DNA of 64,000 bases from contig NZ_CP098039.1 of assembly GCF_023650955.1 (NCBI RefSeq), forward strand, positions 1,736,001-1,800,000. Reading direction: 5' to 3'. Positions within the stretch are counted from its first letter, which is position 1. Each line of letters starts with the position of its first letter. Position numbers and translations under genes: made by a program. The notes below the pieces were generated by a model. The model was given only the letters and a program-made list of their open reading frames with translations. It ran no database searches and was not told the origin of the DNA. This stretch comes from Thermosynechococcus sp. HN-54. GTDB lineage: Bacteria; Cyanobacteriota; Cyanobacteriia; Thermosynechococcales; Thermosynechococcaceae. Shown piece after piece: positions 59,206 through 64,000 of the stretch.

Positions 59206-59853
59206 ATGCAGGGCTGGCGCAGCAGCGATCGCGGCTTTACACTGACGGAGCTACTGGTGGCGGCTGCCGTTGGCAGTATTGTGGTGGCCATGAGTGGCTG
59301 GGCAATGGTGGCGATCCTGCAAAACAATCGTCGTGTGGAGGAGCAGGCCATGACTCGTATGAACCTCAGCCGTGCCCTTGACTTTATTTCCGATGATATC
59401 CGCTCAGCCATTCGCATCTCCACAACGGCACCCTCAGATTGGACAATTCCCAGTGGGGGTTACCAGTTGGTGATGTTTATCGAAAAACCAGCGGATAATC
59501 TAGAAGAACAGGACAATGGTACCTTAGCCAGTACGACTCGGGTGGCCTACTATACCCGTCCCAAGACCAGTGGTGTGGTGTGGCGAGGCCCGATGATTCT
59601 CTATCGCCAAAAAATTGGTGATTCGACCCCCAATGCATTGATTGATGGCATTGCCAGTACCAGCCCCACCTGTACAAATAATTTGGCGGGCGCCGCCGAC
59701 AGTGGCACCAACAAAGGAGGATTTCGGGTTTTTGTTCAACACAACCGCAACGTTAAGCTCTGTATTGCCGGTCTAGTGGAGTCCACAGGTACGGTTTACC
59801 AAGCAGAAACCCTCGCTGCCGTGCGATCCGGATCTGCCACACCCACTCCCTAG
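59206..59853 (+). CDS. Minor pilin, GspJ/PilW-like
   Basis: 215 residues. The leader ends at G10, mature start FTLTELLVAAAVGSIVVAMSG with Glu5; the helix continues into MTRMNLSRALDFISDDIRSAIR, as in GspJ/PilW proteins. It lies 12 bp after the GspH-like gene, with GAGGGG upstream. It closes the four-gene set that together looks like a pilus initiation complex. Confidence 0.85.
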   Translation: MQGWRSSDRGFTLTELLVAAAVGSIVVAMSGWAMVAILQNNRRVEEQAMTRMNLSRALDFISDDIRSAIRISTTAPSDWTIPSGGYQLVMFIEKPADNLEEQDNGTLASTTRVAYYTRPKTSGVVWRGPMILYRQKIGDSTPNALIDGIASTSPTCTNNLAGAADSGTNKGGFRVFVQHNRNVKLCIAGLVESTGTVYQAETLAAVRSGSATPTP

Positions 59854-60034
59854 AGGCAGCAGCACTCCTTGAGAGGGACTTTCGGGAACACTGATAGCTT
59901 CTTCTCTTCACTCGGATGAAACAGCGTCAAAAGGTGAAAGTTCCTAGGGAACAGGCTGACACTCCCTTTGGATACCCCTTGTCTTACAAAAAGGTCATCC
60001 TCTTGCTAGCGCTGCCGTTAATAGGGAGGCACTC

Positions 60035-60541
60035 ATGATTTGGCTTTTTTATGGTCTGATGACCATTCTTGGTATCGGTCTGCACTTGTGGCGACAGCCT
60101 CACCAGCGTACACGAACAGGGATCATCCATGTCAGTTTGCTGTACCTACTGGTTGTTTTTGTGGGAATTGGGGGGATGATGGGGGCGTTGGTGCATACCT
60201 TTGATGCGGAAGCAACAGCTCGCAAAATTGGCTGGTTGCCGGGGAGTCCTTTCCAATTTGAGGTCGCAATGGCAAATCTGGCCTTTGGGATTCTTGGCCT
60301 TCTGTGCATTTGGCAGCGGGGATTGTTTTGGACAGCCACAGGGATTGGTTTCTCGGTCTATGTCTTGGGATGTGCCTATGGCCACTACCGGCAGATGTTG
60401 CTAGGAAATTTTGCTCCCTACAATGCTGGCTGGGGAATTTGGCTTTACGATGTTGCGGTACCGTTGTTGATCTTGGCGTTGCTGTGGGGGCGCAGTCGCT
60501 GGAATGGGTTCTACCCGCCTAGAAATGTGAGTAAATCCTAA
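60035..60541 (+). CDS. DUF6790-like four-helix membrane protein
   Basis: 168 residues with four to five membrane helices (about 1-18, 28-50, 75-100, 105-122, 138-155). The text LPGSPFQFEVAMANLAFGILG is the mark I recall for DUF6790. Function is unknown. GGGAGG precedes the ATG. The 181 bp upstream hold no gene; a CTTTTTGTAAG-type inverted segment near 59980 is not strong enough to call. Confidence 0.8.
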   Translation: MIWLFYGLMTILGIGLHLWRQPHQRTRTGIIHVSLLYLLVVFVGIGGMMGALVHTFDAEATARKIGWLPGSPFQFEVAMANLAFGILGLLCIWQRGLFWTATGIGFSVYVLGCAYGHYRQMLLGNFAPYNAGWGIWLYDVAVPLLILALLWGRSRWNGFYPPRNVSKS

Positions 60542-60661
60542 CACCAATCGCCCTCAGAGCTGGTGACCTAGTGATTTTCAACTTAACAGAACAGGCGCGA
60601 TCGCAAGAGGGAGTGTAGGATAGGAAAGGCGTCATTCAAACTATTTGGCTGCGTTGTCCCT

Positions 60662-63600
60662 ATGCCTCGTCGTACCGATATTTCAAAGATTCTCATTATT
60701 GGTTCGGGTCCCATTGTCATTGGTCAGGCCTGTGAATTTGACTATTCGGGAACCCAAGCCTGTAAGGCCTTGCGCGAGGAAGGGTATGAGGTGATCCTGA
60801 TTAACTCCAACCCCGCCACCATCATGACGGATCCCGAGACCGCCGATCGCACCTACATTGAACCCCTAACCCCCGAAATGGTGGAAAAAGTGATTGCCGC
60901 CGAACGCCCGGATGCCCTACTGCCGACCATGGGGGGACAAACGGCGCTGAATTTGGCGGTGGTACTCGCAAAATCGGGAGTGCTGGATCGCTATGGCGTG
61001 GAGTTGATTGGTGCCAAATTGCCAGCTATTGAAATGGCGGAGGATCGCAAGCTCTTTAAGGAGGCAATGCAGCGAATTGGGTTGGGGGTGTGTCCCTCGG
61101 GCTTGGCCAATACCCTCGAAGAGGCGCGGGCGATTGCCCAAGAGATTGGGGTTTATCCCCTAATTATTCGACCGGCCTTTACCTTGGGGGGCACCGGTGG
61201 CGGCATTGCCTATAACCAAGAGGAATTTGACGAGATTGCTGCCGCTGGTCTGGATGCTAGTCCCGTCTCGCAAATTCTCATTGAGCAGTCCCTCATTGGC
61301 TGGAAAGAATACGAGCTAGAAGTTATGCGGGACATGGCCGATAACGTGGTCATTATCTGCTCTATTGAGAACGTGGATCCCATGGGCATCCATACCGGGG
61401 ACTCCATCACGGTTGCCCCCGCCCAAACTCTGACGGATAAAGAGTATCAGCGGCTGCGGGATGCGGCCATCAAAATCATTCGCGAAATTGGCGTCGAAAC
61501 GGGCGGCTCGAACATTCAGTTTGCCGTTAACCCCGAAACGGGGGAAGTGATCGTGATTGAAATGAATCCCCGCGTTTCCCGCTCTTCGGCATTGGCCTCG
61601 AAAGCAACCGGCTTTCCCATTGCTAAAATGGCGGCGAAATTGGCTGTGGGCTACACGCTGCCGGAAATCCCCAACGACATTACCAAGAAAACGCCCGCTA
61701 GCTTTGAACCCACCATTGACTACGTGGTCACCAAAATTCCCCGCTTTGCCTTTGAGAAGTTTCCGGGGTCGCAGCCTGTCCTCACCACCCAAATGAAGTC
61801 CGTCGGTGAAGCCATGGCCATTGGCCGTACCTTCCAAGAGTCACTGCAAAAAGCCCTGCGATCGCTAGAAACGGGTCGAGCCGGCTGGGGGTGCGATCGC
61901 CCCGAGAAACTCCCTAGCCTTGAGCAACTGCGGGGGAAACTGCGCACACCCAATCCCGACCGCATCTTTGCCATTCGCCACGCCTTCCTCTTGGGAATGA
62001 CTGTTGAAGAGGTTTATGAACTAACCGCCATTGATCCATGGTTCTTGCGGCAGATGCAGGGACTGCTAGAAACGGAAAAATTCCTCAAGCGCAGCAAACT
62101 GGAGCAACTGACTGCCGATGATCTCTGGCGAGTCAAGCAGCAGGGCTTTAGTGATGCCCAAATTGCCTATGCGACCAAAACCACTGACGATCAGGTGCGG
62201 GCCTATCGCCAATCCCTTAGTGTTGTTCCCGTCTATAAAACTGTGGATACCTGTGCGGCGGAGTTTGAAGCCTACACCCCCTACTACTACTCCACCTACG
62301 AGCGGCCTGTGGAACAGATTAACCCAGATACCGGCGAGGTCGAACCACTACCGCCGCAATCGGAAGTATTGCCCCCCCGCAAGCCCCGCGTAATGATTCT
62401 TGGCTCTGGCCCCAACCGCATTGGCCAAGGAATTGAATTTGATTACTGCTGCTGCCACGCCTCCTATGCCCTGCGGGCCGATGACTATGAAACGATCATG
62501 GTCAACTCCAACCCAGAAACCGTTTCCACGGATTATGACACCAGCGATCGCCTCTACTTTGAACCCCTGACAAAGGAAGATGTCCTCAACATTATTGAAG
62601 TGGAGCGCCCCGTCGGGATTATTATTCAGTTTGGCGGTCAGACGCCGCTGAAACTCGCCTTGCCACTCCAGCAGTACCTCGAAACCCATGGCGATCGCCT
62701 CGGAACGCAAATCTGGGGTACCTCGCCCGACTCCATTGATATTGCCGAAGACCGCGAACGTTTTGAGAAAATTTTGCGGGAGCTGGATATCCCTCAACCC
62801 CCCAATGGCACCGCTCGCAGTTATGCCGAAGCCCTGAGTATTGCTCAGCGCATTAGCTACCCTGTGGTGGTGCGCCCCAGTTATGTGCTCGGTGGTCGCG
62901 CCATGGAAATTGTCTATTCCGATGCCGAACTAGAACGCTATATGAACGAAGCAGTTCAGGTGGAGCCAGAGCGACCAATCCTCATTGATAAGTATCTTGA
63001 AAATGCCATTGAGGTGGATGTGGATGCCATTGCTGATGCCACCGGTACCGTCGTGATTGGCGGGATTATGGAACACATCGAACAAGCAGGGATTCACTCT
63101 GGGGATTCTGCCTGTAGCCTGCCCACCCAATCCCTCTCTCCCACCGTGTTGGAGACCATCCGTAGGTGGAGTATTGCCCTTGCCAAGGCACTCAAAGTGG
63201 TGGGGCTGATGAACCTACAACTGGCGGTACAAGGGGAGCAGGTCTATATTTTGGAGGCCAACCCGCGGGCATCCCGTACGGTGCCCTTTGTCTCGAAGGC
63301 GATCGGCATTCCCCTCGCCAAAATTGCGGCGCGGCTGATGGCAGGCAAAACCCTCGCGGAACTCAATTTCCTCAATGAGAAAATTCCCAACCATGTCGCC
63401 GTCAAGGAAGCGGTTCTGCCCTTTGACAAATTTGCCGGTACGGATACGGTGCTGGGGCCAGAGATGCGCTCCACTGGTGAGGCGATGGGGATTGATATGA
63501 CCTTTGGCGCTGCCTATGCCAAGTCCCAACTGGCGGCCAATCAACGGTTGCCCTTGCAGGGAACAGTCTTTGTTTCCATGAACGATCGCGATAAGGCAGC

Positions 63601-63964
63601 AATTGTGCCCGTGGTTCAAGAGTTACAATCCCTCGGCTTTCGGATTATCGCCACCGAAGGGACGCGCAATGCTTTGTTAGAGGCGGGCTTAAGCAATATT
63701 GAACTCATCCTCAAGCTCCATGAGGGGCGCCCCCATGTCCTCGATGCGATTAAAAACCAGCAAATTCACCTGATCCTCAATACCCCCTCCGGTCAAGAGG
63801 CCCGCACTGATGCCCAACTGATTCGCCGCACTGCCCTTGCCTATAAAATTCCCATCGTGACAACGATCGCCGGTGCCAAGGCGACGGCTGCGGCCATTAA
63901 AACCCTGCAAACTTCAACCCTAGGGGTACGGTCACTTCAGGACTACCATCGGGCAGAATGCTAA
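60662..63964 (+). CDS. carB: Carbamoyl-phosphate synthase large subunit
   Basis: 1,100 residues, full length, with two homologous halves. Each half has an ATP-grasp domain: the first shows [21 protein letters not shown] and [10 protein letters not shown], the second [19 protein letters not shown] and [10 protein letters not shown]. The linker oligomerisation domain lies about 420-560, and the C-terminal MGS-like regulatory domain (about 955-1080) ends the protein. It makes carbamoyl phosphate for arginine and pyrimidines from glutamine-derived ammonia, bicarbonate and two ATP. carA is elsewhere. Confidence 0.98.
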   Translation: MPRRTDISKILIIGSGPIVIGQACEFDYSGTQACKALREEGYEVILINSNPATIMTDPETADRTYIEPLTPEMVEKVIAAERPDALLPTMGGQTALNLAVVLAKSGVLDRYGVELIGAKLPAIEMAEDRKLFKEAMQRIGLGVCPSGLANTLEEARAIAQEIGVYPLIIRPAFTLGGTGGGIAYNQEEFDEIAAAGLDASPVSQILIEQSLIGWKEYELEVMRDMADNVVIICSIENVDPMGIHTGDSITVAPAQTLTDKEYQRLRDAAIKIIREIGVETGGSNIQFAVNPETGEVIVIEMNPRVSRSSALASKATGFPIAKMAAKLAVGYTLPEIPNDITKKTPASFEPTIDYVVTKIPRFAFEKFPGSQPVLTTQMKSVGEAMAIGRTFQESLQKALRSLETGRAGWGCDRPEKLPSLEQLRGKLRTPNPDRIFAIRHAFLLGMTVEEVYELTAIDPWFLRQMQGLLETEKFLKRSKLEQLTADDLWRVKQQGFSDAQIAYATKTTDDQVRAYRQSLSVVPVYKTVDTCAAEFEAYTPYYYSTYERPVEQINPDTGEVEPLPPQSEVLPPRKPRVMILGSGPNRIGQGIEFDYCCCHASYALRADDYETIMVNSNPETVSTDYDTSDRLYFEPLTKEDVLNIIEVERPVGIIIQFGGQTPLKLALPLQQYLETHGDRLGTQIWGTSPDSIDIAEDRERFEKILRELDIPQPPNGTARSYAEALSIAQRISYPVVVRPSYVLGGRAMEIVYSDAELERYMNEAVQVEPERPILIDKYLENAIEVDVDAIADATGTVVIGGIMEHIEQAGIHSGDSACSLPTQSLSPTVLETIRRWSIALAKALKVVGLMNLQLAVQGEQVYILEANPRASRTVPFVSKAIGIPLAKIAARLMAGKTLAELNFLNEKIPNHVAVKEAVLPFDKFAGTDTVLGPEMRSTGEAMGIDMTFGAAYAKSQLAANQRLPLQGTVFVSMNDRDKAAIVPVVQELQSLGFRIIATEGTRNALLEAGLSNIELILKLHEGRPHVLDAIKNQQIHLILNTPSGQEARTDAQLIRRTALAYKIPIVTTIAGAKATAAAIKTLQTSTLGVRSLQDYHRAEC

Positions 63965-64000
63965 ACATTGGCTTTGGCAACTATGTCGCGCCCCAGCGAT

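Noticed and set aside
59854-60034. Possible riboswitch or small RNA before the DUF6790 gene
   Set aside because: Some paired segments (AAAGTTCCTAGGGAAC) but no match to a riboswitch consensus I know.

Overview
The window looks like a chromosomal piece of a unicellular, probably thermophilic cyanobacterium close to Thermosynechococcus. This rests on an ApcE core-membrane linker with four linker repeats, an RpaB regulator, chlL/chlN of the dark protochlorophyllide reductase, several cyanobacteria-only families (TIGR02652, DUF5331, CPP1-like, HmpF-like, AMIN-PilQ), moderate GC content, and a very high density of the octamer GCGATCGC (HIP1; about 85 copies by hand count). The genus is inferred from gene content and was not tested by a search.

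Left part (1-14.5 kb): an edge-truncated Tat/lipoprotein-like gene with an SDR oxidoreductase; a divergent TamB-like giant protein; a PAS/HAMP membrane sensor followed at once by the quinone methyltransferase menG; a universal stress protein overlapping miaE; a lipoprotein that resembles PilP; rpe and thiO tail to tail; then a TIGR02652 gene overlapping thiL.

14.5-32.7 kb: apcE with a strong terminator, then rpaB, two conserved cyanobacterial genes, a coiled-coil HmpF-like motility protein, a TPR lipoprotein or secreted protein, an EF-G-like GTPase, a glycosyltransferase, tRNA-Glu(UUC) with its own promoter, an aspartate aminotransferase, a frameshifted Uma2-type gene, a ROK sugar kinase overlapping an LCP cell-wall ligase, and obg.

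32.7-44.5 kb: a TPR-CHAT (caspase-like) gene cut in two by an IS4-family element whose 13-bp inverted repeats and 9-bp target duplication are intact. Removing the element plus one duplication restores an 856-residue frame. A histidine kinase overlaps the end of that gene by ATGA. Then come murJ, dnaN, a CPP1-like J-domain membrane protein, and, divergent from it across an AT-rich gap of about 670 bp, chlL, a DUF5331 gene and chlN.

44.5-64 kb: the pilM-pilN-pilO-pilQ operon (minus strand), an L,D-transpeptidase pair, ackA, a membrane-anchored phospholipase-D-like protein with an EF-hand and a ComEA-type helix-hairpin-helix tail, a purine permease with apt, a four-gene minor pilin operon (GspK/PilX-, GspI/PilV-, GspH/FimT- and GspJ/PilW-like), a DUF6790 membrane protein and carB.

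Themes that link the parts: type IV pilus assembly (pilMNOQ, four minor pilins, HmpF-like, a PilP candidate, possibly the HhH nuclease), light harvesting and chlorophyll synthesis (apcE, rpaB, tRNA-Glu, chlLN, CPP1-like), and cell envelope synthesis (tamB, LCP, murJ, L,D-transpeptidase). I found no CRISPR array, rRNA operon, prophage or large genomic island; the only clear mobile element is the IS.
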